From the NCBI RefSeq assembly GCF_030445035.2, contig NC_080702.1, forward strand, positions 28,412,053 to 28,476,052: a stretch of 64,000 nucleotides of DNA, given 5' to 3'. Origin of the DNA: Dasypus novemcinctus (Eukaryota; Chordata; Mammalia; Cingulata; Dasypodidae). Shown piece by piece: positions 45,986 to 58,296 of this stretch; the first letter of the stretch is position 1; every line of letters begins with the position of its first letter. Under the pieces are notes generated by a model, which was given only the letters and a program-made list of their open reading frames with translations, was not told where the DNA came from and searched no databases. Made by a program: the position numbers and the translations under genes.

Positions 45986-47199
45986 AATCTTGATGGTAAT
46001 CCAAGGATGCTTGCACTGTTATTCTCATTCAAAGTTACCACAAAATATTAATTGCATTCTTTGGTGTATATTTTCACAAGAAAGATTTAAAGCATTAATA
46101 ACATTTGGAAAAGAACATAATTTTAAAGTTTGTTTTACCCTGTTGAGGGTTAATCTCATTAGATTCTGCAAGAAAGATGGAACAGTGGAGCATGGGTCAA
46201 ACCTTGCCAGTTCTTCGACCCAGGACCAGGAAAAAGTAGGAGAGATCAATCATCAGTTTCCTAAAGGAATCCTAGCCCAAAAAAGTTCCTGGACACGGTT
46301 TCTTGGCTGGTGCATCGTGTTGCACACTGGAAGCCAGGTGGAGAGGAGCTCCCTGGATATGAAGAGGCTGTTTCTGAGAACTGCATTTCTCATTTCCCAG
46401 AGCTCTGTGGGGTAGGCTGGGTACCAGGAAGAAGTGAGCATGCACCTGTATGGGGGAAGCTCTCAACACACCACTTGGAGCTGTGGGATGAGGCAGGCAA
46501 TGGGGTGAGGTCAGGCCACGGTTAGCATGTGTAGCTGAACTCATGCCAGACTGGGGGAGAAGTTGGGTGAGAGATTGAGGAACAGTAGTTGTGAGTGCCT
46601 GGGTGTGTTTACATGCACTCCTTGTGGACAGGCCATCCCAGGGTTTCTTTGTGACATCATGGAGTTTAGGAGACGTGTGGCTATGCTTGGGTGTGGACCT
46701 GATATTTATATGACAGTTGGGGTTGCTGTGTCTGATAGGGATGTGGCCCCCAGATATGGTATGTCTACTGCTTCTTCCACCCTGTCAAATCACAGTCTTT
46801 GGAGTTACCAAAGAGAAATCTTCCAAGGAGAAGGATTAATGGGGATTCCTAATGATGTTTCCCCTTAAAAAGGCACACAACTGGGCTTGAAAGAACCTTA
46901 GAAATGGAAATATCCTCAACATTGGTCTGGAAAGATGGTGTTGACAGCCAAGAATTAGGATGTCCCCAACCAGGGTCCTTCTTGGGAAGAATTCTGGGGT
47001 GCACATTTATGTTTCAGAACCAAAGAATTCCCAAAGACCTGACCTGAGAAACCTGGTATAAACTCAAAGGCAAATTGGATTCCAGGGTTCCTTGCCCTTC
47101 TCTTCAGATGTGTATGAGAGAGGGCAGGTGTGGCCTTAAGTTCTAAGGTTTGGGTGCCATGAAAGTTCTGCTGGGGCACAATTCCTTCATCCCCAGTCC
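45986..47199. other. GC-balanced low-copy sequence
   Basis: No repeat family or coding exon was recognised. The open frames at 45990-46415 and 46563-46868 have no domain-like features and no supporting splice or start context. Confidence 0.4.
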
Positions 47200-47722
47200 T
47201 TTAAATCCTCCTAAGGATCCTAGGTGGTGGAAAGAAATATTGTTCCACACCTAAAAATCAATGTTCAGGGGAGTGTTTCAGATTTCATTCACTCTTTAAC
47301 AAAGCACAAATCTATTACTTTGTTTTCTCTTCTCTAACATATGATGAAACCTACACCTATGGAAATGATATGTATATTTTTTAAACGGGCTCTTGGTGTT
47401 CGTAGATCATTACAACAAAAAGCTACCAGCTACTTCATTTGCAAGAAGGCACGAAACTTTTCCCTGTTTGAGGATCACATTGCTGTAATGACAAACTAGA
47501 GAAATTCCTGAAGATGATACTTTCCACCTGCAACCAAGCTTAATTATGTCTTGGGTAAGTTCTCTTCCCAGTGTACCAACTGAGAAATGTGAGTGGACTT
47601 GTATACATGTCATTCTGGTCATAGGAAACACCTATATGAGACAGACTTGTGTAAATGACCATCACCCTTCCTCAAACTGGCAGGAACTCCATGCTTTTCT
47701 GGGGTGTAAATTGTGTCACATA

Positions 47723-48125
47723 TGGGAAGCAGACTTGGCCCAGTGGTTAGGGCGTCCGCCTACCACAAGGGAGGTCCGCGGTTCAAACCCTGGGCCTGCT
47801 TGACCCGTGGAACTGGCCCATGCGCAGTGCTGATGCGCGCAAGGAGTGCCCTGCCATGCAGGGGTGTCCCCACGTATGGGAGCCCCACACGCAAGGGGTG
47901 CGCCCCATAAGGAGAGCCGCCCAGCGTGAAAGAAAGTGCAGCCTGCCCAGGAATGGTGCCGCAGACATGGAGAGCTGACACAACAAGATGACGCAACAAA
48001 GAGAAACACAGATTCCCATGCCACTGACAACAAAAGAAGCGGACAAAGAAGAACATGCAGCAAATAGACACAGAGAACAGACAACCAGGGCGGGGGGTGG
48101 GGGCGAGAAATAAATCTTTAAAAAA
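47723..48125 (+). mobile_element. DAS-SINE, long GC-rich type, with 15-bp target-site duplication
   Basis: Full-length with ACTTGGCCCAGTGGTTAGGG and GGTTCAAACCC, and a very regular body. AAATTGTGTCACATA flanks it exactly (47708-47722 and 48126-48140). The homologous site in copy B near 55,700 is empty, so it inserted after the duplication. Confidence 0.94.
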
Positions 48126-48513
48126 AAATTGTGTCACATAATCTGTATTACCAGCAAAATCACATAAGCAATTTAAAATCCTTTCACAAGGACATTACAC
48201 AAAACCCTATTCCCTATAGCCCAAATCAATCAGACATATCTATGCCCAGAGGCCCATTCCAAACTCATGATCATGTATCACATGCCTTGAAATGTTACTC
48301 TGTGCAAAAATGAAGCTTAATCAATTTACAAACACACCAAAGCAGTTCCTAAAAGTGTTTATTTAAGACATATAAGATGGTGAAGTATAACTGAATTAAT
48401 GATGGCCATCTTTAATTCATTTACACTACTACCCTCTAAAGAGAGGATACAACAGACACCCAGTATTCCATTATCTCACTTGCCAGTTTCTCTCAAGCCC
48501 ATATTTCCTTTTT

Positions 48514-48938
48514 TTTTAAAAGATTTATTTATTTATTTATTTCTCTCCCCTTCCCCTCCCCAAACCTCCCTGTTGTCTGCTCTCTGTGTCCATTTGCTGC
48601 ATGTTCTTCTTTGTCCTCTTCTGTTGTTGTCAGCGGCATGGGAATCTGTGGTTTTTTTTGTTGCATCATCTTGTTTTGTCAGCTCTCCGTGTGTGCGGCA
48701 CCATTCCTGGGCAGGCTGCACTTTCTTTCGCTCTGGGCAGCTCTTCTTACGAGGTGCACTCCTTGCGCATGAGGCTCCCCTACACGGGGGACACCCCTGC
48801 GTGGCACGGCACTCCTTGCGCGCATCAGCACTGCGCATGGGCCAGCTCCACACGGGTCAAGGAGGCCCGGGGTTTGAACCGCGGACCTCCCACGTGGTAG
48901 GTGGATGCCCTAACCACTGAGCCAAGTCTGCTTCCCCT
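48514..48938 (-). mobile_element. DAS-SINE, long GC-rich type, with 15-bp target-site duplication
   Basis: Minus-strand full-length copy, GGAAGCAGACTTGGCTCAGT at the high end, (TTTA)n tail at the low end. CCATATTTCCTTTTT occurs at 48499-48513 and 48939-48953. It is absent at the matching site of copy B near 56,140. Confidence 0.94.
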
Positions 48939-49960
48939 CCATATTTCCTTTTTATAAACTAAAGTATTATCAGTTGTTATTATTCTCTTTTCCCACAGAA
49001 TATATTAGCACCAAAACAGAAAAAAAAAAAGTTTGTTTGATGCCTCTTTATCCAGAGCCTAGAGCATGCCGATCAATTTTGTACCAAGGTGTGTACCTTG
49101 TCAGTCAAGAGCACTTGGCATAAAAGAGGTGCTCAAAAATTAGCATCAAGTAAAATCTGAGCAAGAAAAGCTTGATTTGAACGGTGATCTTGCCTTTCTC
49201 CCTTGCAAGCTTTGTGTGATCTGGCAATCTACCCTAATATGCAGGCATCTGCTGACTCATAAAAAGAGCTGGAAGTATTTATTTTTTAAGAAGCAAAAGA
49301 ATTCATATTCTCAGCTATTTTATAGGAAACACTTAAAACAGTGTCTAAATATTTTACTGTTAAGATAATGTAAGTGTGAAATACGACAGCAGTCCCAGAA
49401 AACAGGACTCTGTCCTGGAACTCACCATTATGTCAAGTCTTACCCTGTTAAAGAGAAACAGTTCCACGCACCTCCATCAAGAGACAAGGCTACTGATCAA
49501 TCAAGACAAAAATAAGGGCACTCTGTGATCATGTCTCAAAAGACACTAAGGCAGGGCAGAGTTTAAATCACAAAGGTGATCAGACATTTTCCCTTACTGC
49601 TAATATGACTAACTGGTCTTTTCTTACTGGTTACTTTTGGCTGCACAGCATTTTTTTTTTCCTGTCGTTTGAACTAGAACCACCATAATTACCTGCCACA
49701 GAGGTACTTTTACCTCCTCACACCATCCAATAATGCGCAAAGTCTTGCTTTTCCAAATCCTCAACCAAATCACCTAGCACCAGCATAAATCCTGTAAGTC
49801 CTTATACCAACCCTCTTTTTCAGAAACAGCACCCAGTCCTTTATGACGCGGCTCATCCTGATTGTGACAATTAATTGTGACAACACATGATCCCGGTGCT
49901 CTTTGGCTAGAGGGCACTGGCAAAACCAGGATGTAAGTTTCTGCTGTTAAAAATGAATGA

Positions 49961-50826
49961 GGAAAGCAGACTTGGCCCAGTGGTTAGGGCGTCCGTCTAC
50001 CACATGGGAGGTCCACAGTTCAAACCCCAGGCCTCCTTGACCCGTGTGGAGCTGGCCCATGCGCAGTGCTGATGCGCGCAAGGAGTGCCGTGCCACGCAA
50101 GGGTGTCCCCCGCGTAGGGGAGCCCCACGCGCAAGGAGTGCACCCCGTAAGGAGAGCCGCCCAGCACAAAAGAAAGTGCAGCCTGCCCAGGAATGGTGCT
50201 GCACACACTGGAGAGCTGATGCAGCAAGATGACGCAACAAAAAGAAACAGATTCCCATGCCGCTGACAACAGAAGCGGACAAAAAAGCACATGCAGGAAT
50301 GGACACAACCAATCCAGTGTCCACATAGAAGAGGTGGCATTGGATTGGGAAAAGTGGACATAATGGACAAAGGGTATGGGGAAAGGCAGGAAGAGATGAG
50401 AGGTGGAGGCGTCTTCGGGACATGGAGCTGCCCTGGATGGTGCTTCAGAGGTAATCACCGGACATTGTAAATCCTCACAGGGCCTACATGATGGAATAGA
50501 GGAGAGTATGGGCCATGATGTGAACCAATGTATATGAGGTGCAGAGGTGCCCAAAGATGTACTTACCAAATCCAATGGATGTGTCAGGATGATGGGAACG
50601 AGTGTTGTTGGGGGGGGGGGAGAGGGGGGGTGGGGGGGTGGGGTTGAATGGGACCTCACATATATATTTTTAATGTAATATTATTACAAAGTCAATAAAA
50701 AATTAAAAAATTAAAAAAAAAAAAAAAAAAAAAAAAAGCACATGCAGGAAATGGACAGAGAGAACAGACAACTGGGTGGGGGGGAGAAGGGGAGAGAAAT
50801 AAATAAATCTTTAAAAAAAAAAAAAA
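49961..50826 (+). mobile_element. DAS-SINE, long GC-rich type, split by a younger L1 3' end
   Basis: The head and GC-rich body occupy 49961-50299. The end of the body (GGACAGAGAGAACAGACAAC) and the AATAAATAAATCTTT tail resume at 50751-50826. An AATGAAT-type short repeat flanks the SINE. It is absent from copy B near 57,060. Confidence 0.92.
50300..50731 (+). mobile_element. Young L1 3'-end insertion inside a SINE, 19-bp target-site duplication
   Basis: AAAAAAGCACATGCAGGAA is perfectly repeated at 50281-50299 and 50732-50750. The insert is a truncated 3' UTR of the second L1 family, with GAGAGTATGGGCCATGATGT and a long G-run, ending in a tail with more than 20 uninterrupted A. Perfect duplication plus an intact tail points to a recent event. 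Confidence 0.92.
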
Positions 50827-51314
50827 GAATGAATAAGAAATTATTTTCAAGTCAAAAACTGTATAAGAACTTTAAAACTTAATTTACCTGAAAGAAAAGG
50901 GTTAGAACCAGTTGGTGTCTGGTGTCTAGTTATACTGACTCAGAATTAAAATGCTTAAAATTCACACATATGAAATTTGATCCAACTATCCTTAATCGTA
51001 ACAGGATATTTTAACAAATTCTCTCAGTAAATTAAAAATTGAGACAAGAGCATTTGCTATTATTGAACTTTTTTGAAAACACCAGGAATAGGCTATTTCT
51101 AAGAAACATCTACAGAAGTTCTTATTTTTAAGCAAATGGACATTGTTTTTAATCATATGTGCTTGAACATAATGAAATAGAATGAGTAAGAGACAATCTC
51201 AACAAACAGGTTCACTGCACTCTTATAGGACAGAATTATTTCTGATATGGTGTGAATTTTTTGGGAAAAAATTTACAGGAATTTAAAAAATAATGTACAT
51301 GAATTATCATCATA

Positions 51315-52376
51315 GTCTTCACTGTATTTACATGGATAGGGCTTCCCTCTAACGAGTTCTCACATGTTTTTGCAAGGATGAGACCCAAGTGAAGGCTTTA
51401 CCACATTTTCCATATTAATAGGGTTTCTATCTAGTGTGCACCTTTAAGTGTTTTTCTAAGAACTACTTTGTTTTCCACGTCTTTACTGCGTGTTCTCACA
51501 TGGTCTTTTGAAGATGCAGGCCAATTGGAAACTTCCTCACATTTTTCCCATTTATACAGATTCTCTCCTGCATGAGTTCTAACCTGAACTTGAAGGGGCG
51601 TTTGGCAACAGAAGTTTCCCGCAATACTTACATACACAGGGCTTCTCTCCGGTGAGTCGTCTTGACTTTCACGTGCACTGGGAGTCCTGAGTGCTTTACC
51701 ACATCGTTCACACTCACTAGTACTCTCTCCAGGGTGCATTCTCACAAGTTCTTTAAATACAGGAGCCAACAGAAGGCTTTCCCAAATAGTGGTAGTCATT
51801 GAGCTTCTCTCTACTGTGAGTCCTTTCAGGTCTACAAAACAAGCTGGGAGAACTAAGGGCTTTCCCACATTATTTACATTCTAGGGTTTCTTTTTTTTTT
51901 TTTTAAAGATTTATTTCTCTCCGCTCCCCCCCACCCCAGTTTTCTGTTCTCTGTGTCTATTTGCTGCGTGTTCTTCTTTGTCCGCTTCTGTTGTTGTCAG
52001 CGGCACGGGAATCTGTGTCTCTTTTTGTTGCGTCATCTTGTTGTGTCAGCTCTCCGTGTGTGCAATGCCACCCCTGGGCAGGCTCGCTTTTTTCACGCTG
52101 GGTGGCTCTCCTTACGGGGCGCACTCCTTGCGCGTGGGGCTCCCCTACGCGGGGGACACCCCTGCGTGGCAGGGCACTCCTTGCGCGCATCAGCACTGCG
52201 CGTGGGCCAGCTCCACACGGGTCGAGGAGGCCCGGGGTTTGAACCGCGGACCTCCCATGTGGTAGGCAGAAGCCCTAACCACTGGGCCAAGTCTGCGTCC
52301 CTCTAGGGTTTCATACCAGCGTGCATTTTCACCTGCCCTTGAATGTATCTGTGTGTACTGAGGGCTTTCTGAAATG
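51315..52376 (-). pseudogene. Decayed C2H2 zinc-finger exon (copy A of the ZNF gene)
   Basis: On the minus strand, 51431-51868 still reads as remnants of fingers 8-12 of the intact neighbour: SECERCGKALRTPS, QVRTHAGENLYKWEKCEE and SSKDHVRTRSKD, against SECKQCGKAFSRAA, HIKTHTGEKLYKCEKCGK and SLKNHDKTHSEE at 58,469-59,573. Several zinc ligands are lost and frames shift. A DAS-SINE interrupts it at 51891-52301. More finger sequence follows at 52,313-52,376, where Tigger1 begins. Downstream of the linker TAG (51428-51430) a further finger remnant reads YGKCGKAFTWVSSLQKHV. No KRAB exon is found for this copy. It is not expected to make a protein. Confidence 0.85.
51891..52301 (-). mobile_element. 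DAS-SINE, long GC-rich type, inside the ZNF pseudogene
   Basis: Minus-strand copy with a near-consensus body; TCTAGGGTTTC flanks it (51880-51890 and 52302-52312). Removing it rejoins the finger-coding sequence. Confidence 0.94.
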
Positions 52377-54570
52377 CAGGCCCATCTTGTTTTATTGCAT
52401 TTCTCTTCTACTGCGTTTCACAGGTTAGTTAATATGGTTCTTACAAACTGAAGGTTTGTGGCATCCTTGCCTTGAGCAAGTCTACTGGTGCCATTTTTCC
52501 GACAGCATGTGCTCACTTCATGCCTCTGTCACGTTTTGGTATTTCTCACAGTATTTCAGACTTTTTCAATTAGGTTATGGCGACATGGGATCAGTGATCT
52601 TTGATCTTACTATTGTAATTGTTTTTGGGGCACCATGAAACGTGCCCATATGGGACAGCAAACTTAAATGAAAAATGTGTGAGTTCTAACTGCTCCACCT
52701 ACCAGTTTCCCGGCCTCTCTCTCTCTCCCCAGGCCAAACTCTTGCTTGAGACACAGTATTGAAATTAGGCCAGTTAATAATCCAATAGCCTCTAAGTGTT
52801 CAAGTAGTAAGAGTCACACATATCACTTTAAAACAAAAGCTAGAAATGATTAAGCTGAGCGAGAAAAGTACGTTGAAAGCCAGTAGAGACCGAAAGCTAC
52901 ACCTCTTGCACAAAATGGTTAGCAAAGTTGTGAAGGCAAAGTTCTTAAAGGATATTGCAAGTGCTACTTTGGTGAAAACATGAACGGTAAGAAGATTTTT
53001 TAAAAAGCCTTATTGCTGGTATGGAGAAAGTTTTAGTGGCCTGGATAGATGATCAAACCAGCCACAATATTCCCTTAAGGTAAGCCACAGCAAGGCCCTC
53101 TCTTTAATTCTATAAAGGCTGAAAGAAGCTGCAAAGAAAAGTTTGAATATTCTTAGCAGAAGCTGGTCCGTGACGTTTTAAGAAGCCATGTCCATAACAT
53201 AAAAGCGCAAGGTAAAGCAGCAAGTGCTGATGTAGAAGTTGCAAGTTATCCGGAAAATCTAGCTAAGATACTGGAGGAAGGTGGCTACACCAAACAACAG
53301 ACCTTCAACGTAGATGCAACGGCTTTATATTGGAAGAGGCCATCTAGGACTTCCATAGCTACAGTGAAGTCAATGGCTGGCTTCAAAGCATCAAGGGACA
53401 GGCTGACACTCTTCTTAGGGGCGATTGCAGCTGGTGACTTTCAGTTCAAAGCCCGGATGCAGCACACCTGTTCACAACATGGTTTACTGAATATTTTAAG
53501 CCTCCTGCTGGGAACTACTGCTCAGAAAGATTCCTTTCCAAATATGACTGCTCATTGACATTGTACCTGGTCATCCAAGAGCTCCAATGGAGATGTTAAG
53601 AGTTGAATGTCATTTTCATGCCTGCTAACATAATACCCATTCTGTAGCCCATGGATTAAGGAGTAATTTTCAAGTCTTATTGAGAAATACATTTCATCAG
53701 GCTATAGTTGCCAAAGGTAACGATTGCTCCACCCAGATTCCATAGATCTGGACAAAGTAAACTGAAAACCTCCTGGAAAGGATTCACCATTCTAGAGAAT
53801 TCTTGGGAGGGGAACAAAATGTCAACATTATTAGGAATTTGGAAGAATTTGATGCTAACCCTCACGGATGACTTTGAGGGGCTCAAGACTTCAGCGGAGA
53901 AAGTAATTGCAGATGTGGTGGAACTAGAAAGAGATCTAGAATTAGAATGGGAGCCTTAAGACGTGACTGTTACTGCAATGTCATGATGAAACTTTAGCAG
54001 ATAAGGTGTTACTTCTTATGGATGAGCAAAGAAAGGAGTTTGAGAGGAAATCTACTCCTGAAGAAGCTGTGAATATTGCTGAAACCACAACAAAGGATTT
54101 AGAATATTACATAAACTTAGTTGATAAAGTAGGATTTGAGAAGACTGACTCCAATTCTGAAAGAAACTCTGCCATGGGTAAATGCTATGAAAAAGCACTG
54201 CATGCTACAGAATAGTCTTTCATGAAAGGAAGAGTCAATGAAGCAAATTTCATTGTTGTCTTATTTGAAGAAATTGCCAGTCACTCCAATTTCAGCAACC
54301 ATTCCCCTGGAGAGCCAGCAGCCATCAACGTCACGGCAAGACCCTCCACCACAAAAAGATTATGACCTTCTTCACACTGGGATGACCGTTAGCCTTTCCA
54401 GTAATACTTTTAAATTAAGGTATGTAAATTGCTTTATTTCGTTTTTACATAATGCTATTGCACACTGAATATACTACCAATGGTGTAAACATAACTTTAA
54501 GGGCTATGAGAAACAAAAAAAAACATATGCATGTGACTTGCTTTGTTGCAGTATTGCCAAGGTATGTCTA
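52377..54570 (+). mobile_element. Tigger1-type DNA transposon, nearly full length
   Basis: The left end near 52377 (CAGGCCCATCTTGTTTTATT) and right end (TTGCCAAGGTATGTCTA) fit the inverted ends of the pogo-like Tigger1 element. The interior encodes a broken transposase in the plus direction: FNVDATALYWKR near 53,310 (the first catalytic aspartate region), the GFKASRDRLTLFLGA piece at 53,380-53,430, and later pieces at 53,708-53,959, 54,006-54,215 and 54,238-54,400. Frameshifts and stops separate these. The left flank is ZNF pseudogene exon, so it landed in or at the edge of that exon. Confidence 0.9.
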
Positions 54571-54836
54571 TTTTTAACCAACTTAGGTATCAGATTTCCT
54601 GTGTTGTGGGAGAACTGGTTGTTTTACTGATCTCCACTGCTCCCTGAGCTGTCATAAACACACATATATTTCTCCCCATCTCCAATGGGAAATTTTCCCA
54701 TCAGTTTTGGATTATTTATTGTATTCCTCCAAAAGAATTTAAGGTCCACGTGGTTCAGAATACTAACAGTTAGCAAATGCTAGGTGTACAGTGCCATCAA
54801 ACCACACCTAAGTTAGCCTTTAAAAATGGGCTAAGA
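54571..54836. other. Low-copy sequence at the left edge of duplication copy B
   Basis: No gene or repeat was recognised. From about 54,730 it begins to resemble 47,200-47,260 in copy A (ACACCTAAG-like and CACACCTAAAAA-like segments). The exact duplication breakpoint cannot be set by eye. Confidence 0.4.
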
Positions 54837-55151
54837 AGTGGAAGAAGTCATATCATTGATATGGAGGCCGTGGCCACTGGAGGTTCTGAGGGCAGGGTGA
54901 GGGAAAAACAGGAGTAATACGGCAGCGTTTTTTGGGACTTGGGAATTGTTCTGAATGACATTGCGACAACACACAGGCCACCATAAATCTTGTCATAACC
55001 GACAGAATTGTGTGGGAGAGAGTGTAAACTACAATATAAACTTTAACCCACACTTAGTGGCAATGCTTCAAAACGTGTTCATCAATTGCAATGGATGTAC
55101 TTCACTTACGAAGGCTGTTGTTAATGTGGAAGGTGTGAGGAGCGGGATTAA
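54837..55151 (+). mobile_element. L1 3'-end insertion with 15-bp target-site duplication
   Basis: A 5'-truncated copy of the recurrent L1 3' UTR (GGCCACTGGAGGTTCTGAGG, then ATCAATTGCAATGGATGTAC). The A-rich tail is short and the terminal CCCTATATTTT block is missing. AAAAATGGGCTAAGA (54822-54836) and its repeat at 55152-55166 flank it. Absent from copy A. Confidence 0.85.
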
Positions 55152-55241
55152 AAAAATGGGCTAAGACTGGATTTCATTTGCTCTTTAATGAATGCCAAAG
55201 CTTTAATTTTATTGCTCTTCCATACCTTGTGCTGGAAGTCT

Positions 55242-55339
55242 TTCTTTTTTTTTTTCTTTTGGAAGTACCAGGGATTGAACCCGGGACCTCATATACACGG
55301 GCAGCAGGCGCTCAAGCACTCGAGCTACATCTGCTCCCA
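55242..55339 (-). mobile_element. Short single-head DAS-SINE with 12-bp target-site duplication
   Basis: Minus-strand head GGGAGCAGATGTAGCTCGAG with GGTTCAATCCC, A-tail as a T-run. TGCTGGAAGTCT occurs at 55230-55241 and 55340-55351. The matching site in copy A (about 47,340) lacks it. Confidence 0.9.
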
Positions 55340-55351
55340 TGCTGGAAGTCT

Positions 55352-57400
55352 AAACCTGTAGAAATGTTACCTGTGAATTTTTGAAAATCTTTCTTGGGGA
55401 TCGATGGATCATTAAAACAAATTGCTCCCATCACTTTCTTTTATACAAAGGTATTAAATTTTTCTCCATTTGTAGATGTGAAATATACCTACCCCTTTTT
55501 TAACTCAGTTGGGATGTTTCAAAGTGCAGTTCTCCTTAATTATTTCCCAGATATGTGCTCTCCCAACAGCCATAGCTCTTTGCAGTGATTCAAATGAGAA
55601 ATCGGAGTGGAACTGCACACGTCACTCTGCTCATAGGAATGTAGGTGGCCATAACCATTCTCAAACGATCAGGAACTCTCTGATATTCTGAGGTCAAAGT
55701 CCTGTCACTCAGTTTGTGTAGCTACAGAATCATACTGGACAAATACATGAGGCACTTTAAAATTTTTCCATAAGGATGTTAGAACACAAACACCCATACT
55801 CTGGGGTCAAAAGCAATGGGAAGTAATAACTTCCAGATACCAAATTCATGATCACCCATTGTGTGCACGAAACTCTTAACCATTGCAAAACTGAAGTGTC
55901 ACCATGCCTATGCCTTTAGGTTGAAGGGGTTATCAGAGTACTGTGAACTTCATGAATGCAGGACTCAGTACCCATTATTTATAAACATACCTGTACAGTT
56001 CCTGAAATGTTTACATAAGACTGTAATATAAATAAAAATGAATTTGTGGTAACATCTTCACTCCCTGATGCCCCTACCCTGCAAAGGGAAGGTACAGCAT
56101 TCCCTATAATCCCACTTGTCAGAGTTTACTTTCCTTATTCGCGTCTTAAAACACAAAGCGGTATCATTTGTTACTGTTGCCTTTTTTTCCCACAAAAAAT
56201 AAAAGCAGCATGACTGTAAGAACTTACTGGCTTAGTGCTTCTATGCCCAAAGCCTAGAAATAAAGAACATGATAACTGAGCTAGAAAAGTTTTATTTGAA
56301 TAGTGACATTTCTTCCCCCCTTGCTAGGTTTGTGCTCTCTAGCAAATTACCTAAACATGTAAGACTGAGCTGACACAGAAAAGGAGGTATTGTAAGTATT
56401 TATCTTAGAGGTTTTACTAAGCAGTAAATGAATTTATATATTTAACTGAGTTACACTATAGAGAACAGTACCCAAACATTTCAGTTTAAATAATAAGTGA
56501 GAAAGGTAATTGCAGCCCAGACACCTGGGAGCTGGTGTGGCCCTCATCAGTAGGTCAAGGTATCTTTATCATACCAGGCTACTCAAGTGACCTTGATACA
56601 CCAAAACAAAAACAGAGGTCCTCTGGATTCTTGTCTCTAAAATAAAAATGCTGAAACGAGACATAGTTCAAACAACAAAAATAAACAAACTTCCTCCATT
56701 CTTCCTAATTTGACTGACTGGTCCTTCCAGCCCAATTATTTCTGGCTGCACAGCATTCTTTCTGCCTTGTAAAGAAGAAAAAAATATGATAACCAGTCAC
56801 AGAATTACATTCACTTCCTCAGAGTATCCAATACAGAGCCAAGTTTTGCTTCCCTGAATCCTCAGCCAAATCACCTAACACAAGCACAAATCCTAGAACA
56901 AAGCATTATTACCTCCTCGACAGACATACCACCCAGTCCTTCATACTGATTGTGACAATTCAAATACCCAGTTCAGTTTAACTACACATGGGATCCTGGT
57001 GGTCTTTGAACAGAGGGCAATGACAAAAGCATGACGTAAGTTTTTGCTGTTAAGAATGAAAAAGTAATTTTAAACACAAAAATTCTCTCTATAAAATTTA
57101 AAAATAAAATGTACCTGAAAGAAAAAGGTCAGAACCCTAATTGCCTGGTAATATTGACTAAGAAACTTCATACAATTACAAAGTTGATCCAACAATCCAT
57201 AACCACAATGAGATATTTTAACATATCCTCCCAGTAAAATAAAAAATTAAAGTCAAGAACACTTGTTAGTATTGAGCTTATCTGAAAACACCATTAACAG
57301 TATACTTCTAAGAAACATCTACAGTAGCTTTTATTTTACAAAAAAAGTGGACATTGTTTTGTTAAAACATATGGTCAAACATACTACGGGACTACATTCT
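55352..57400 (-). repeat. Duplicated ZNF locus, copy B, 3' flank
   Basis: Low-copy sequence aligning with 47,350-51,220 of copy A minus its SINEs. It lies downstream of the zinc-finger gene on the minus strand, so part may be 3' untranslated sequence. No other gene is visible in it. Confidence 0.75.
57330..57335 (-). promoter_or_regulatory. Candidate polyadenylation signal
   Basis: The minus strand reads AATAAA here, about 1.13 kb after the zinc-finger stop codon. I saw no closer AATAAA downstream of the stop. The position is plausible for a KRAB-ZNF 3' UTR, but not proven. Confidence 0.25.
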
Positions 57401-57404
57401 ACCA

Positions 57405-58296
57405 AATAGTGGAAACCACCCACTATCTGCCTGATATGACAAAAATGGTTTTTCTCACATGAAAGGACTGGCTCAGAGCGGTCACCCCACAGTGCAGTTT
57501 CTTTTTCCGATTCAATTAAGAACATATAGCCACTAGCAGTATTAAAAGAATATGGTGCTTTCCATACAAACACAATCTAAATAGAAGGGTTCACAAACGA
57601 ATATTTCTAACTGTGACAGCTGGGATCAGTGGCCTGCCAGACACAACAAGGGTGTGCAGGAAAACGCAACTTCAGATATACCATTCATGTGGCATGAGTA
57701 GGGATTTTTGGGGAAAAGTACACCTCTGAGAAAGTGGAAGTGAAGCAAATGGTGTAGGTTTTGAGGATGCTCTCACTGGGCAAGGAAATGAGAGCCGGGG
57801 ATGGGCAGGGCAATCAGGAAAAGAGCCTATGCAGCTGCCTTTGCTCCAGTATGAAGGCAGAAGGGCTATCACTTCTGCCTTCCAAATCTTATGCGAGTTA
57901 GGGTACTGGTTAACTCAATCGTGAAAACATAAAAGAAATGAATTCTTAAAAATGTACTACCCCGTGTCATTCATAGTGCGTTACACAATACAATCCAGGA
58001 GAGGCATCGCCAATTCTAGACTGTGTCACACTGCAGGCCTCAATTCTTAATTGGCAATCTGTTCCTGAAACCCTAGTGAGAAGCAAGGACAAAGAGCAAA
58101 GGACATCAGATGAAAATAACTCATGTAAGAATATGCTCTTTGATAAACACTGTTTGTAAATACATGCCAATGGCCTATTAGCGAGGAAATGGTAGAATAT
58201 ATATAACTGGTAAATGATATCTGCTTCCTGCTGGTCAAGGCCAATTAGAAAAGCCCAACGAATACCAAGTAAAATTTTCCACTGGCCACCTCTTTA
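57405..58296 (-). other. 3' flank or 3' UTR sequence specific to copy B
   Basis: No repeat was recognised and no match was found in copy A, where 51,220 and 51,225 are adjacent. Either copy A lost it or copy B gained it. Confidence 0.45.

Larger units (their letters stand above)
47200..52376 (-). repeat. Duplicated ZNF locus, copy A (decayed)
   Basis: This block aligns in order with about 54,730-58,990 after removing SINEs. For example 47,596-47,690 matches 55,605-55,690; 48,350-48,500 matches 55,990-56,140; 49,610-49,955 matches 56,705-57,060; 51,040-51,170 matches 57,255-57,370; and 51,225-51,890 matches 58,297-58,970. Both copies have the same orientation, so this is an old tandem duplication. 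Copy A lacks about 0.9 kb present at 57,405-58,290. It has four DAS-SINEs that copy B lacks, and it ends at a Tigger1 insertion inside the finger exon. Confidence 0.8.

Noticed and set aside
45990..46415. 141-codon open frame on the plus strand
   Set aside because: No domain, no splice signals, and overlapping open frames on the other strand. No support as an exon.
47783..48084. Repeated open frames rich in the motif WAALLTGRTPC or similar across many positions
   Set aside because: The repeated protein-like family is the translation of the DAS-SINE GC-rich body in all copies. There is no evidence of coding use.
49997..50659. 220-codon open frame on the minus strand
   Set aside because: It crosses the antisense of a SINE and of the L1 tail nested in it. 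The mosaic origin and poly-Pro start from the G-run show it is not a gene.
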